Positions 9,480-18,195 of a DNA stretch of 64,000 bases are shown here, in pieces. The position numbers were made by a program, and so were the translations under genes. Position 1 is the stretch's first letter; every line of letters begins with the position of its first letter. The notes under the pieces were generated by a model. It worked only from the letters and a program-made list of their open reading frames with translations. It was not told the origin of the DNA and did no database searches. The stretch covers positions 1-64,000 of the forward strand of contig SCUO01000064.1 in assembly GCA_004297395.1 (NCBI GenBank), in the 5' to 3' direction. Source of the DNA: Chloroflexota bacterium. Lineage in GTDB: Bacteria; Chloroflexota; Limnocylindria; Limnocylindrales; CSP1-4.

Positions 9480-12389
9480 GTGATCGATCTCGGCATGGAC
9501 CAGGCCAGCCTCAGCCCGCGCTCCCTGCGCGCCCTCCAGCGGATCTCATCGATCCTGGCCGGGGCGACCATCGTCATCGGGACGGCCGCGATCGCCGGGT
9601 GGCTCGTGGGGATCCCGCTGGCCACGAGCTGGCTGCCCTGGCTCTCGCCGGTCCGTCCCAACGCGGCGCTCATCGCCGCGGCGCTCGGTGTCGCGTTCGT
9701 GCTGGCCACGCGGCCCGGCAGCCGCGCACGGTTGCTCGCCCAGGTGGTCGCGGCGGGCGCCCTTGCGCTGGCCGTTGCGACCGTCGCGGAATGGCTCGCC
9801 GGCCGCGACCTCGGCTTCGACAACCTCTTCTGGCCGGCATCGATGGAGGGCCCGTCCGAGCTCGCGTCCGAGCGGATGTCGCTCGGCTCGGCCATCGGGT
9901 TCGCCTGTCTTGCGGTGGCGGTCGTGGCGCGAGCCGACGGCCTGCACCTCGCCCGATTCGTCGAGCCGGCCGCGGTGATGACCAGCCTCTTCTCGGCCTT
10001 CGGCCTCGTGACCATCGTCATGGGCGCGGACCCCGAGTTCGCTGTCGTCGGCAGCCGCGTGTCCGTGCCCGGCGCGACCGCCGCCGGCCTGCTGGCCGTC
10101 GCCGTCCTGATCTCGCGGCCCGAGCACCGGCTCGTCCAGGTGCTGCTGGATCCGGGGCCGGCAGCCCGGTCGACTCGCGGCATCCTGCCGGCGGTAGCCG
10201 GATTCCCGATCGCCGCCTTCCTCGTCCTGAAGGCCTACGAGTCGGGTGCCATGACCCCGGCCGTGGCGGCCGTGGCGGCCTCGATATTCGGGGTCGCCTA
10301 CGCGGCCTGGCTCCTGGCCCGCGGCGCCCACGGCGTGGGCGAGCTCGTCCGCGAGGCGGTGGCCGCCCGCGAGGCCCGCGACCGGTTCTTCGACCTGACA
10401 GGCGACATCGTGGTGATCGTCGGCCCGGATGGCGTGATCCGGTACGTGAGCGCCGCAGCGCAGACGGCGCTTGGCTATGCACCGGCGTCCGTCGTCGGGC
10501 GCGCCTATGCGGACTTCTTCCCCCAGGAGGAGCACGACCGGCGGGTTGCGACCTTCACCCGTCTCCTGCGCTCGGACGAGGGTCACCGCCATGTCGAGCG
10601 CCGCATACGTCACGCCGACGGCTCATGGCGCTGGATCGAGTGGGCGACGAACCGCGACCCGGGATCAGGTGCCCTGTACGCCGTTGGCCGCGACGTGACC
10701 GAGCTGCGCGAGCAGCGCGATGGGCGCGAGCGGCTGGCCGCCGTGATCGAGCAGTCGAACGAGACCGTCGTCTTGAGCGACGCGGCAGGCACCGTCGTCT
10801 ACGCCAACTCGGCCTTCGAGCGGGCGAGCGGTCGGAGCGCGGCCGAGGTCGTCGGCCTCCCAGCGCGCGCCCTCGGGCGGGGCCCGCAGGAGCCCTCGAT
10901 CCTCATGGAGATTGGGCGGGCGATGGCCGCCGGCGAGGCGTGGCAGGGCGAGTGGACGGAACTCCGACCCGACAACTCGACCCGGACCGAGATGGTCCGG
11001 ATCACCCCGATCCGGGACGCGGCAGGCACGGTCTCCAACTGGGTCTACGTCGGCAACGACGTGACCGACCACCGCGCCGCCCAGGCGGCCTTCGAACGCG
11101 AGGTCCAGGAACGCGCGGACGTGGTCGCGGCGCTCGCGCGGCTGGATCTCTCCGGCCCGCTCGATTCGACCGCCGCCGACATCTGCGGCGAGCTGATGGC
11201 GCTGCCCGGGGTCGACTACGCGGCCGTAGTCGCGTTTGGTCGCAGGCAAGGCGAGGTCATCGCTTCGGCCGGGCTCGTGGATCCCGACCTGACCGCTGGG
11301 GCGATCGTCCCGGCCGACGCCACCCATCGGCTCCGGACTCGAGCCGAGCATGGCCCATGGACGTACGTGCTGACGCCCAACCTCCGGCGCGCGACGCACG
11401 ACCCGCTCGTCGCGGCCGGAATTCGGATGCTCGCCTGTGCGCCCCTTCGAAACGGCACCGACGTGATCGGGATCGTCCGAATAGGGACGCTCCGGGCGGA
11501 CCTCAACGAGGAGATGATCCGGCTGCTGCCGGCGGTGAGCGAGTTCGCGGCAGCCGCGGGCGGTGCGCTGGGTCCCGCGCTGGCGGCACGGACCGCCGAT
11601 GCGACGGTGCGAGCCAAGGTCCGAGCGTGGATCGACGGCGAGACGTTCTCGACGGTCTTCCAGCCGATCGTCGATCTGAGCTCGAGGGACATCGCGGGCT
11701 ACGAGGCGCTCAGCCGGTTCGAGGATGGGACGCGGCCCGACCTCGCCTTCGCCGAAGCCCATGCCGCCGGGCTCGGGCTGGACCTCGAGATCGCGACGCT
11801 CCGGACCGCCCTCCGATCCGCGCTGGACCTGCCGGCCGGGATCCCGCTCGATGTCAACGTCTCGCCCGCACTCCTGCTCGAGGGGGTGCGCCTGGCCGAG
11901 GTCCTCAGCGGCCGCGATCGGCCGATCGTCCTCGAGATCACCGAGCACGATCGGATCGACGATTACGGGGCCGTCCGGCATGCGATCCAGGAGCTCGGCC
12001 CGGACATTCGGCTGGCCGTCGACGATGCCGGCGCCGGGGCCGCGAACATGATCCACCTCGTCGAGCTCCGGCCGGACCTCGTGAAGCTCGACATCAGCCT
12101 GGTTCGCGGCATCAACATCGACCCGACGCGCCAGGCCCTCGTCGTGGGCCTTCGCCACTTCGCCACGACCGCCCGCTGCCGCCTCGTGGCCGAGGGCATC
12201 GAATCGTCGGCCGAGGCGACCACCCTTGCGGCTTTCGGGATCGAGTACGGGCAGGGGTTCTGGCTCGGCCGACCGGCCTCGGCCGCCGCGCTCGCCGAGA
12301 TGCCCGCGACGGTCACCCGGCCCGGCGGTCTCGCCTCGAGGCCCCGCGCCCGCGTTCAGGACAGCGATTCGGCGAGCCTGATCGCCTGA
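9480..12389 (+). CDS. Membrane PAS-PAS-GAF-EAL protein, probable c-di-GMP phosphodiesterase
   Basis: A 969-residue sensor. The first 280 residues contain about six to eight membrane segments (for example LAGATIVIGTAAIAGWLVGI). Two PAS domains follow (about 295-415 and 420-540; RYVSAAAQTALGYAPASVVG and VVYANSAFERASGRSAAEVV), then a GAF-like region (about 550-700), then an EAL domain (about 715-950). EAL catalytic landmarks are present: YEALSRF, DVNVSP, LEITEHD, a DDAGAG loop, VKLD and AEGIE, so it may hydrolyse c-di-GMP. No GGDEF domain is present. GTG 9480 or ATG 9495 could be the start. The 3' end overlaps the convergent anti-sigma gene by 34 bp. Confidence 0.88.
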   Translation: MIDLGMDQASLSPRSLRALQRISSILAGATIVIGTAAIAGWLVGIPLATSWLPWLSPVRPNAALIAAALGVAFVLATRPGSRARLLAQVVAAGALALAVATVAEWLAGRDLGFDNLFWPASMEGPSELASERMSLGSAIGFACLAVAVVARADGLHLARFVEPAAVMTSLFSAFGLVTIVMGADPEFAVVGSRVSVPGATAAGLLAVAVLISRPEHRLVQVLLDPGPAARSTRGILPAVAGFPIAAFLVLKAYESGAMTPAVAAVAASIFGVAYAAWLLARGAHGVGELVREAVAAREARDRFFDLTGDIVVIVGPDGVIRYVSAAAQTALGYAPASVVGRAYADFFPQEEHDRRVATFTRLLRSDEGHRHVERRIRHADGSWRWIEWATNRDPGSGALYAVGRDVTELREQRDGRERLAAVIEQSNETVVLSDAAGTVVYANSAFERASGRSAAEVVGLPARALGRGPQEPSILMEIGRAMAAGEAWQGEWTELRPDNSTRTEMVRITPIRDAAGTVSNWVYVGNDVTDHRAAQAAFEREVQERADVVAALARLDLSGPLDSTAADICGELMALPGVDYAAVVAFGRRQGEVIASAGLVDPDLTAGAIVPADATHRLRTRAEHGPWTYVLTPNLRRATHDPLVAAGIRMLACAPLRNGTDVIGIVRIGTLRADLNEEMIRLLPAVSEFAAAAGGALGPALAARTADATVRAKVRAWIDGETFSTVFQPIVDLSSRDIAGYEALSRFEDGTRPDLAFAEAHAAGLGLDLEIATLRTALRSALDLPAGIPLDVNVSPALLLEGVRLAEVLSGRDRPIVLEITEHDRIDDYGAVRHAIQELGPDIRLAVDDAGAGAANMIHLVELRPDLVKLDISLVRGINIDPTRQALVVGLRHFATTARCRLVAEGIESSAEATTLAAFGIEYGQGFWLGRPASAAALAEMPATVTRPGGLASRPRARVQDSDSASLIA

Positions 12390-13231
12390 TCGAGGGTCAG
12401 CTCGCCCTCGAGCCGATAGGTCACGCCGTCGCGCGTCCAGAGCAGGGCGTTGCCGACGTCGCGCATGGTGTCCTCGATCCGGCTGCCGTCGGGTGCGATG
12501 TACGACAGGAAGTGATGCGCGCCGGCGATCCAGTAGCCGGGGGCGCCGGCGACCGTGACGGGCTCGACCACGGTGCCGGTGTGGATCAGCTTCTCGACCG
12601 ATTCGGGCTCGACCCGGCCGTCGATCACGACGAGGAGGAGACCGAGCCCCTCGTGCGCCGTGCCCGGCAGCGCGGGATCTGGACCCCAGGCGAGGGCCAG
12701 GCGGCCGCCGCTGAGGTAGACCGCGTCGGGCGGGCCGATGCCCGGGTCGGCTGGCAGGGCGACCTCGAAGGCCACGAGCCCGGCGGCCTCGTCGAGCGTG
12801 ACCGAGCGACCCAGCCCGAGATCGGCACCGGGTGCCGCCGGCGACGGGCTCATCGAGGTCGCAGGGCCTGACGGGCTCGGGGCGCTCGAGCTCGGGGCAG
12901 CCGATGGGGGCGGGCCGAACAGGATCCGGAGGCCGGGCAGGCCGTAGCCGATGGCCGCGGTGACGGCCGCGGCGACGAGGAGGACCGCCGCCGCGGCGAG
13001 CAGGAGGCTGCGGCGGACCCGCGGCATCCGGCCCGGGGCACCCGGGCCGCCCGCGCCCTTGATCGTCCGCCACCACGGACCTGTTGCCCGGGCTGGCCGC
13101 TCGGCCTCGATCCGCGCCCTGACCCGCCCGGCCAGCCCGGGCGCAGCGGGGGCGTCGATGGCGCCCCCGAGGTCACGCAGCGCCACCTCGAGCTCAAGGC
13201 CGAGCCTGGACATCGACCGGTCCTCGCTCAT
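12356..13231 (-). CDS. Single-pass membrane protein, probable anti-sigma factor
   Basis: A 291-residue protein with a soluble N-terminus (1-70), one membrane segment at about 73-97 (LLLAAAAVLLVAAAVTAAIG), a Ser/Pro/Ala linker and an extracytoplasmic domain ending IRLAESLS. I do not recognise the outer domain, and there is no zinc-binding anti-sigma motif. Its ATG at 13231 overlaps the stop of the ECF sigma gene (ATGA), the standard arrangement for a sigma factor and its membrane-bound inhibitor, so the role is inferred from context. The track ORF starting at 13792 is an out-of-frame read of the sigma gene. Confidence 0.7.
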   Translation of the reverse strand: MSEDRSMSRLGLELEVALRDLGGAIDAPAAPGLAGRVRARIEAERPARATGPWWRTIKGAGGPGAPGRMPRVRRSLLLAAAAVLLVAAAVTAAIGYGLPGLRILFGPPPSAAPSSSAPSPSGPATSMSPSPAAPGADLGLGRSVTLDEAAGLVAFEVALPADPGIGPPDAVYLSGGRLALAWGPDPALPGTAHEGLGLLLVVIDGRVEPESVEKLIHTGTVVEPVTVAGAPGYWIAGAHHFLSYIAPDGSRIEDTMRDVGNALLWTRDGVTYRLEGELTLDQAIRLAESLS

Positions 13232-13749
13232 GTCGGGACCTCGTCGAGCTCGGCGCGGAGGCGCCCCAGGGCGCGGGACAGCCGCGATTTCACCGTGCCG
13301 CGCGGGATCCCGAGAACCTCGGCCGTCTCGGCCTCCGACAGCTCCAGGAAATAGCGCGCGGCGATGACCTCGCGGTCCTCGTCCCGCAGGCGGTTGACCG
13401 CCCCGACGAGCGAGGCCCGCCGTTCGCCGGCAAGGGCCGCCGCCTCGGGCGACGGGGCCGCGTCGTCCGAGGGGCGGTCGATCGTGGCCCGGACCGCGAG
13501 ACCCTCGCGCCGGCCCGCCGATCGGCGACGGTTGCGGGCCTCGTTGGCCACGATCCGGAGCAGCCACGGCCGGAACGGGGCGCCGACGCGGAACCGGGGC
13601 AGGGCGATCCAGGCCTTGACGAAGGCCTCCTGGGCGGCGTCGTCGGCATCCGCCGCGGGCGCGATGACGTGCGCCGTGCGCACCGCCACGTCCTGGTAGC
13701 GGCGGACCAGCTCTTCGTAGGCCATCACCTCGCCCGCGCCGGCGCGCAC
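13228..13749 (-). CDS. ECF RNA polymerase sigma factor
   Basis: A 173-residue group IV sigma factor. Region 2 is at about 10-75 (YEELVRRYQDVAVRTA, DAAQEAFVKAWIALPRF, PFRPWLLRIVANEARNRRR) and region 4 at about 115-168 (LRDEDREVIAARYFLELSEAETAEVLGIPRGTVKSRLSRAL). It should direct transcription of a small regulon under control of the downstream membrane protein. Start is uncertain: GTG at 13749 is the first ordinary codon, but homologous-looking sequence (EDTELIV) continues upstream, and a strong GAGGAGG lies 8 nt before an ACG codon at 13770, so translation may begin there. A stop codon lies a little further upstream in the same frame. Confidence 0.92.
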   Translation of the reverse strand: MRAGAGEVMAYEELVRRYQDVAVRTAHVIAPAADADDAAQEAFVKAWIALPRFRVGAPFRPWLLRIVANEARNRRRSAGRREGLAVRATIDRPSDDAAPSPEAAALAGERRASLVGAVNRLRDEDREVIAARYFLELSEAETAEVLGIPRGTVKSRLSRALGRLRAELDEVPT

Positions 13750-13870
13750 GATCAGCTCGGTGTCTTCCGTCGGACGGCCCTCCTCGGGTCAACCGTACGT
13801 CCTACACCGTTCGCGGGCGAGTGGTTCCCCTCGGGGCGCCTCGAGCGGGCGCAGGGCCGGCGCGCGGTGC

Positions 13871-13944
13871 CAGCGTGTCGCACCAGCGTGTCGCACCAGC
13901 GTGTCGCACCAGCGTGTCGCACCGGCGCCGTGCCGGCGCCGTGC
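13871..13944. repeat. Short tandem repeats in the sigma/acetyltransferase intergenic region
   Basis: Four exact copies of the 13-mer CAGCGTGTCGCAC (13871-13922) are followed by two copies of the 11-mer CGGCGCCGTGC (13923-13944). They lie in an approximately 400-bp region (13750-14153) without a convincing gene; the rest of that region contains several scattered GATTC/GAATC words but no structured RNA I can name. The copies make ORFs in several frames, which explains the repetitive peptides in the ORF track. Confidence 0.9.
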
Positions 13945-14139
13945 CGGCGTGCCAGGCCGAGAATCGTCGTCGCGGCGTCGTGAGTCGGCACCCCGGGCCG
14001 AGCCACGACGATTCGAGGCACCTGATCCGTCGAATCCCGGCGTGCGAGTCCGATTCGCCGCACCCGTCTCACGATTCCCGGCGTGCCACGCCGGATTCGG
14101 AGCGGATCGCCACCTCGGGACCGCCCGTCGGCCCAGACC

Positions 14140-14145
14140 TAGAAT
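14140..14145 (+). promoter_or_regulatory. -10 box of a leaderless promoter
   Basis: TAGAAT ends 8 nt before the ATG at 14154. This spacing puts the transcription start at or next to the start codon, and there is no Shine-Dalgarno sequence. Confidence 0.6.
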
Positions 14146-14153
14146 CCGTCCCG

Positions 14154-14729
14154 ATGCCGGAGCAACCCCATCCCGTCGCCGACGTCCGGACGATCTCGAC
14201 CGCCGAGCTGACATCGGCCGAGGTCGCGGCGATCCGGTCGCTCCTGTGGGCGGCATTCGAGCGGCCCGACGAGCCCGACGAGGCCTTCACCGAGGACGAC
14301 TGGCAGCATGCCCTCGGCGGTGCGCACGTCGTCGTCGAGGTGGATGGCGAGATCGTTGCTCACGCCGCGGTCGTCGAGCGTCCGATCGAGTTCGGGGGGC
14401 GGCGCCTCCGGACCGGCTACGTCGAGGCCGTCGCGACCCATCCGGATTTCCAGGGTCGCGGCTACGGGCGCCTGGCGATGCGCGCCGCGAACGACATCGT
14501 CGCCCGCGACTTCGAGATCGGGATGCTCGGGACCGGCGAGCACGGCTTCTACGAGCGACTCGGCTGGTCGAGCTGGCGCGGACGATCGTACCTGCGGATG
14601 GACGGCGGCCTCGTCGCGACGCCGGACGACGATGGCTACCTCATGATCCTGCGGACGCTTGGAACGCCGCCCAACCTCGATCTCGAGGCAGCGGTCAGCT
14701 GCGACGCGCGTCCGGGCGACGTCTGGTAG
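14154..14729 (+). CDS. GNAT acetyltransferase resembling aminoglycoside 2'-N-acetyltransferase
   Basis: A 191-residue GNAT protein. The acetyl-CoA loop is in VATHPDFQGRGYGRLAMR (about 95-112), preceded by RLRTGYVEAV, and the C-terminal part HGFYERLGWSSWRGR followed by TPDDDGYLMIL matches, from memory, the layout of AAC(2')-I enzymes of mycobacteria and Providencia. Such enzymes acetylate the 2'-amino group of aminoglycosides, though chromosomal members may have other natural substrates. ATG 14154 is chosen because the upstream track extension runs through tandem repeats and a -10 box lies just before it. It stands alone, convergent with the kor operon. Confidence 0.72.
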   Translation: MPEQPHPVADVRTISTAELTSAEVAAIRSLLWAAFERPDEPDEAFTEDDWQHALGGAHVVVEVDGEIVAHAAVVERPIEFGGRRLRTGYVEAVATHPDFQGRGYGRLAMRAANDIVARDFEIGMLGTGEHGFYERLGWSSWRGRSYLRMDGGLVATPDDDGYLMILRTLGTPPNLDLEAAVSCDARPGDVW

Positions 14730-14740
14730 GCGTGCCGGCC

Positions 14741-15298
14741 CTAGACGGGCGTGAGCGCGCCTTCGAGCGCGGCGGCGTAGCCGGCCTCGAGGGCCGCCAG
14801 GTCGGCCGCGAGGATCTCCGGTCGCTTGGCCAGGAGCACGACCTCGAGCGCCCGTCGCACGGCGGCCAGGGGCACCAGCGGTCGCCTCGCGATGAGCGCC
14901 CCGAGGGCGACCACGCTGACCAGCTTGTCGTCGCCCGCCGTCCGGGCGAGGGCCGTACAGGGCACGGCCACGACCTCGATGTCGGTCCGCGACGGCTGGG
15001 CCTCGATGAGCGAGGTGTTCAGGACGAGCAGGCCCCGCGGGCCGACCGACGCCTCGAACCTGGCCATCGAGGGTGGGTTGAGGGCCACCACGGCGTCGGC
15101 CCGGTCGATGACCGGCGAGCCGATCGGCTCCTCGGCCACGATGACCGTGCACGACGCGGTCCCGCCGCGCATCTCCGGCCCGTAGGACGGGATCCAGAAG
15201 ACTTCGAGGCCCTCGGCCATCGCCGCCCGGGCCAGGATGTTGCCGGCGAACAGGATCCCCTGGCCGCCGAAGCCCGCGAAGATCGTCGAACGTTCCAT
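14741..15298 (-). CDS. korC: 2-oxoacid:ferredoxin oxidoreductase, gamma subunit
   Basis: A 185-residue subunit with the family opening IFAGFGGQGILFAGNILARAA and the PSYGPEMRGGTASCTVIV block that contacts TPP/CoA. Together with KorA, KorB and the ferredoxin-like subunit it forms a 2-oxoglutarate-type:ferredoxin oxidoreductase that can run either in an oxidative or a reductive TCA direction. It is the last gene of the kor operon and follows korB after a 2-nt gap. The acceptor substrate (2-oxoglutarate versus branched-chain 2-oxoacids) is not decided by sequence alone. Confidence 0.92.
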   Translation of the reverse strand: MERSTIFAGFGGQGILFAGNILARAAMAEGLEVFWIPSYGPEMRGGTASCTVIVAEEPIGSPVIDRADAVVALNPPSMARFEASVGPRGLLVLNTSLIEAQPSRTDIEVVAVPCTALARTAGDDKLVSVVALGALIARRPLVPLAAVRRALEVVLLAKRPEILAADLAALEAGYAAALEGALTPV

Positions 15299-15300
15299 CG

Positions 15301-16230
15301 TCAGGCCTCCGCCGCGGTGGCCGGCTCCAAGGTGAGGGACGAGGGCGCCGGGGCGGCCGCGGTCGTCGGTGCAGAAACCGCGGCGGCCGGCGCGGGAGGT
15401 GCCGCGGCAGCCTTGAGCCGGTCGACGAGGACCCCGGTCGGGTAGGTCTGGGCGACCGTCTGGAGGTGGTCGATGGACTGCTGGGCGGTCATGCCCCAGC
15501 CGACCGGGCAGTTGGACAGGACCTCGACGATGGCGAACCCGGCGTCGTGGACCTGAACCTCCATTGCCCGCCGGAGCATCGCCTTGAGCTTGCCGATGGA
15601 CGCCGCGTCGGCGAGCGTCCCGCGGGCCGCGTAGGCGACCCCGGGCAGGATCGCCAGCATCTCGGTGATCGGGATCGGGCCACCCATCAGGCGCTCGTCA
15701 CGGCCGGTCGGCGACGAGGTCGTCTTCTGGCCGAGGAGCGTCGTCGGGGCCATCTGGCCGCCGGTCATGCCGTAGATCCCGTTGTTCACGAAGACCGCGG
15801 TGATCCGCTCGCCGCGGGCGGCGGCGTGGACGATCTCGCCGGTCCCGATCGCGGCCAGGTCGCCGTCGCCCTGGTACATCAGCACGAACGCCTCGGGCCG
15901 GACCCGCCGGATGCCAGTCGCGACGGCCGGCGCCCGGCCGTGGGGCGCCTCGACCCAGTCGACATCGATGTAGTCGTAGGCGAAGACGGAACAGCCGACC
16001 GGTGCGACCGCGATCGTCCGCTCGGCCACGCCGAGGTCGGCGAGGAGCTCGGCCAGGAGCCGGTGGATCACGCCGTGGCCGCAGCCCGGGCAGTAATGGG
16101 TCGACTTGTCCTCGAGCAGCGCAGGTCGGCCGGCGATCACCCGCGCCGAGGCGGCGACGGAGGCGGGGGCCGGAGATGCTGCCGCACCGGCCGTCGCCTC
16201 CGGAGGGCGCTCGATGAGCGGGGTGGTCAT
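15301..16230 (-). CDS. korB: 2-oxoacid:ferredoxin oxidoreductase, beta (TPP) subunit
   Basis: A 309-residue thiamine-diphosphate subunit. The 4Fe-4S ligand motif CPGCGHGVIHRLLAE is near residue 48, PVGCSVFAYDYIDVDWVEA follows, the Mg/TPP motif YQGDGDLAAIGTGEIVHAA lies near 120 and VFVNNGIYGMTGGQMAPTT near 150. The C-terminal 50 residues are an Ala/Pro-rich tail not needed by the fold. ATG at 16230 overlaps the korA stop. The catalytic fold and motifs are of the KorB/VorB type rather than NifJ, so this is a second, separate 2-oxoacid oxidoreductase from that at 5003-9262. Confidence 0.94.
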   Translation of the reverse strand: MTTPLIERPPEATAGAAASPAPASVAASARVIAGRPALLEDKSTHYCPGCGHGVIHRLLAELLADLGVAERTIAVAPVGCSVFAYDYIDVDWVEAPHGRAPAVATGIRRVRPEAFVLMYQGDGDLAAIGTGEIVHAAARGERITAVFVNNGIYGMTGGQMAPTTLLGQKTTSSPTGRDERLMGGPIPITEMLAILPGVAYAARGTLADAASIGKLKAMLRRAMEVQVHDAGFAIVEVLSNCPVGWGMTAQQSIDHLQTVAQTYPTGVLVDRLKAAAAPPAPAAAVSAPTTAAAPAPSSLTLEPATAAEA

Positions 16231-17450
16231 CGCCAGACCTCCTGGAAGGCGGGCTCGTCGACGCCCTCGGGCGTGGACGCAGGACGACGCATGGAAGGCT
16301 CGATGGGCACCGAGCGGGCGGTTCGGCGCGGCGGTCGTTCGTCACGACCCGCCTCGGGCGGCCGCGGCGCGGTGATCGCCCACAGGTGGCGGAGCGAGAC
16401 GAGGACCTCGTCCGGCGTCGGGACCATGCCCCCGGTCCGGCCGTGGAAGGCGACCGGGGCACGACCCTCGACGGCCAGCCGGACGTCCTCGACCATCTGG
16501 CCGGCGGACAGCTCGACGACGAGGATCCCGCGGGCCCGCGACGCCAGCTCGGCGATCGGCGCGGACGGGAACGGCCACAGGCTGATGGGCCGCAGGAGGC
16601 CGGCCCGGAGGCCGCCCTCGCGGGCCCGGCGGATGGCCGTCCGGGCGACCCGGGCAGCCGTGCCGTACGCGACGATGACGAGCTCGGCGTCATCGAGGAG
16701 CTCCCCGGTCCAGCGCGTCTCCGCCGCCTCGATGGCCCGGTACTTGGCCTGGAGGTGCTCGTTGTGAGCCTCGAGGTCCTCCGGCTTCAGGTGGAGTGAG
16801 CGGACGACGCGGGGCCGGCGGCCGGTGGCGCCGGTGGCAGCCCAGTCGAAGACCTGACGGGCGGGGTTGCGGTAGGCCGGCACGACCGGCTCCATCGCCT
16901 GGCCCAGGGTCCCGTCGGCGAGGATGACCACCGGCGTCCGGAAGCGCTCGGCGATCTCGAAGGCATCGGCCACGAGGGCGATCGCCTCGGCGATCGAGGA
17001 CGGCGCCAGGACCGGCGTCCGGTAGTCGCCGTGACCGTGGCCCTTGACCATCTGGAAGTAGTCGCCCTGGCTGGGGCCGATCGAGCCGAGGCCCGGTCCG
17101 CCGCGCATGACGTCGACGAAGACGAGCGGGACCTCGGAGCCGGCCATGTACGACATGCCCTCGGCCATGAGCGAGGTGCCCGGCGAGGACGAGCTGACGA
17201 GGACCCGGGCGCCGGTGGAGGCAGCCCCGAGGCCCATGTTGATGGCGCCGAGCTCGCTCTCTGCCTGGACGAAGACACGCCCCAGCTCGGGCATCCGGCG
17301 GGCCATCCACTCGAGGATCTCCGCCTGGGGCGTGATGGGATAGCCGAAATAGGCGTCGCAGCCGGCCTGGATGGCCGCTTCCGCGATCGCCTCGTTGCCC
17401 TTCATGAGGACCCGCTCGGGGGCGGGCCTCGGCGGGACCGCACTGGCCAC
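16227..17450 (-). CDS. korA: 2-oxoacid:ferredoxin oxidoreductase, alpha subunit
   Basis: A 407-residue subunit with the pyrimidine-binding domain at the N-terminus (LMKGNEAIAEAAIQAGCDAYFGYPITPQ, then ESELGAINMGLGAASTGARV and SSSSPGTSLMAEGMSY) and the transketolase-C-like domain from about 255. It pairs with KorB across the TPP site. GTG at 17450 is one nucleotide after the ferredoxin stop and is preferred to the track start at 17492, which lies inside the ferredoxin gene; ATG at 17405 (MKGNEA) is another possibility. The last 50 residues are low-complexity. The stop overlaps the korB start. Confidence 0.93.
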   Translation of the reverse strand: MASAVPPRPAPERVLMKGNEAIAEAAIQAGCDAYFGYPITPQAEILEWMARRMPELGRVFVQAESELGAINMGLGAASTGARVLVSSSSPGTSLMAEGMSYMAGSEVPLVFVDVMRGGPGLGSIGPSQGDYFQMVKGHGHGDYRTPVLAPSSIAEAIALVADAFEIAERFRTPVVILADGTLGQAMEPVVPAYRNPARQVFDWAATGATGRRPRVVRSLHLKPEDLEAHNEHLQAKYRAIEAAETRWTGELLDDAELVIVAYGTAARVARTAIRRAREGGLRAGLLRPISLWPFPSAPIAELASRARGILVVELSAGQMVEDVRLAVEGRAPVAFHGRTGGMVPTPDEVLVSLRHLWAITAPRPPEAGRDERPPRRTARSVPIEPSMRRPASTPEGVDEPAFQEVWR

Positions 17451-17451
17451 G

Positions 17452-17751
17452 TCAGGCCCCCTTTCGCGGCGCGAAGACGGTGAAGACCGCATCCGGGCAG
17501 ACCCGCGCGCAGAGGGCGCAGCTCGTGCAGCCCGCGGCGTCGATCAGCCGAATCGGGTGGTAGCCGAGGGGATTGACGACACCGACGTCGAGGGCGAGGA
17601 CCCCGTGGGGACAGGCCCCGATGCACAGCTCGCAGCCCTTGCACCGATCGCTCGCGATGGCGAGGGGGGTGTACGGCGGCGTCTCGGCCGGTCGGTGAGG
17701 CGGGGGCGGCGACACCTTGCCGCCGGGGACGTTGCTGAGCGCGACGGTCAT
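17452..17751 (-). CDS. korD: 2x[4Fe-4S] ferredoxin-like subunit of the 2-oxoacid oxidoreductase
   Basis: A 99-residue protein with two cluster motifs, CKGCELCIGACPHGVL and CTSCALCARVCPDAVF, after a 40-residue Pro-rich leader. It should pass electrons from KorAB to free ferredoxin. First gene of the korDABC operon. ATG at 17751 is chosen; the track start at 18210 would run across the divergent hypC gene. A 180-bp region separates it from hypC on the other strand and presumably holds both promoters, although I could not pick clear boxes there. Confidence 0.9.
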   Translation of the reverse strand: MTVALSNVPGGKVSPPPPHRPAETPPYTPLAIASDRCKGCELCIGACPHGVLALDVGVVNPLGYHPIRLIDAAGCTSCALCARVCPDAVFTVFAPRKGA

Positions 17752-17931
17752 TGGACGCGCACCTCCGATCGAAGGGTGCGCCGGCAGCGACGAGCCGCGG
17801 GAGGGCCGGACGGCGCGAGGTCGCGGGCCGGAGGACCCGGCCCTGAGTGACTCGCGGCTCTCACCCGGGGGGACCGTTCGCGGGAGGCTGTCAAGCATGA
17901 GGCGTCCCCTGCGCTTCGGGAGGGGCTGAGC

Positions 17932-18195
17932 ATGTGCATCGGCTTCCCGGGCACCGTGATCACCGTGGACGAGGCGGGCGCGACCGTCGACCAGGAGGGC
18001 CGTGTCCGGCGCGCCTCGACGCTCCTCATCCCGGACATCGCCCCGGGTGACCACGTCTTCGTGGCCGCAGGGACGATCGTCGAGCGACTCGACCCAGCCG
18101 AGGCCGAGCTGATCCGCGCGACGCTCCTGGAAGCGATCGCGCTCGAGCAGGCCGAGGCCGAGGCCACGGCAGCAGGAAACGGAGGACCCGCATGA
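17932..18195 (+). CDS. hypC: HypC/HupF family hydrogenase maturation chaperone
   Basis: An 87-residue protein starting MCIGFPG, the family signature in which Cys2 coordinates the Fe(CN)2CO unit during NiFe-site assembly. The rest (VDQEGRVRRASTLLIPDI, then PGDHVFVAAGTIVERLDP) fits the HypC beta-barrel and C-terminal helix. A GGGAGGGG ribosome-binding site lies 7 nt before the ATG. Other hyp genes are not in the window. It would serve the hydrogenase at 72-2409, about 15 kb away, and shares a transcription unit with a transporter and a DUF6390-like protein. Confidence 0.9.
   Translation: MCIGFPGTVITVDEAGATVDQEGRVRRASTLLIPDIAPGDHVFVAAGTIVERLDPAEAELIRATLLEAIALEQAEAEATAAGNGGPA

Noticed and set aside
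9362-12871. 1,169-residue ORF across the EAL gene
   Set aside because: Shifted-frame shadow; the 9480-12389 frame has recognisable PAS and EAL motifs.
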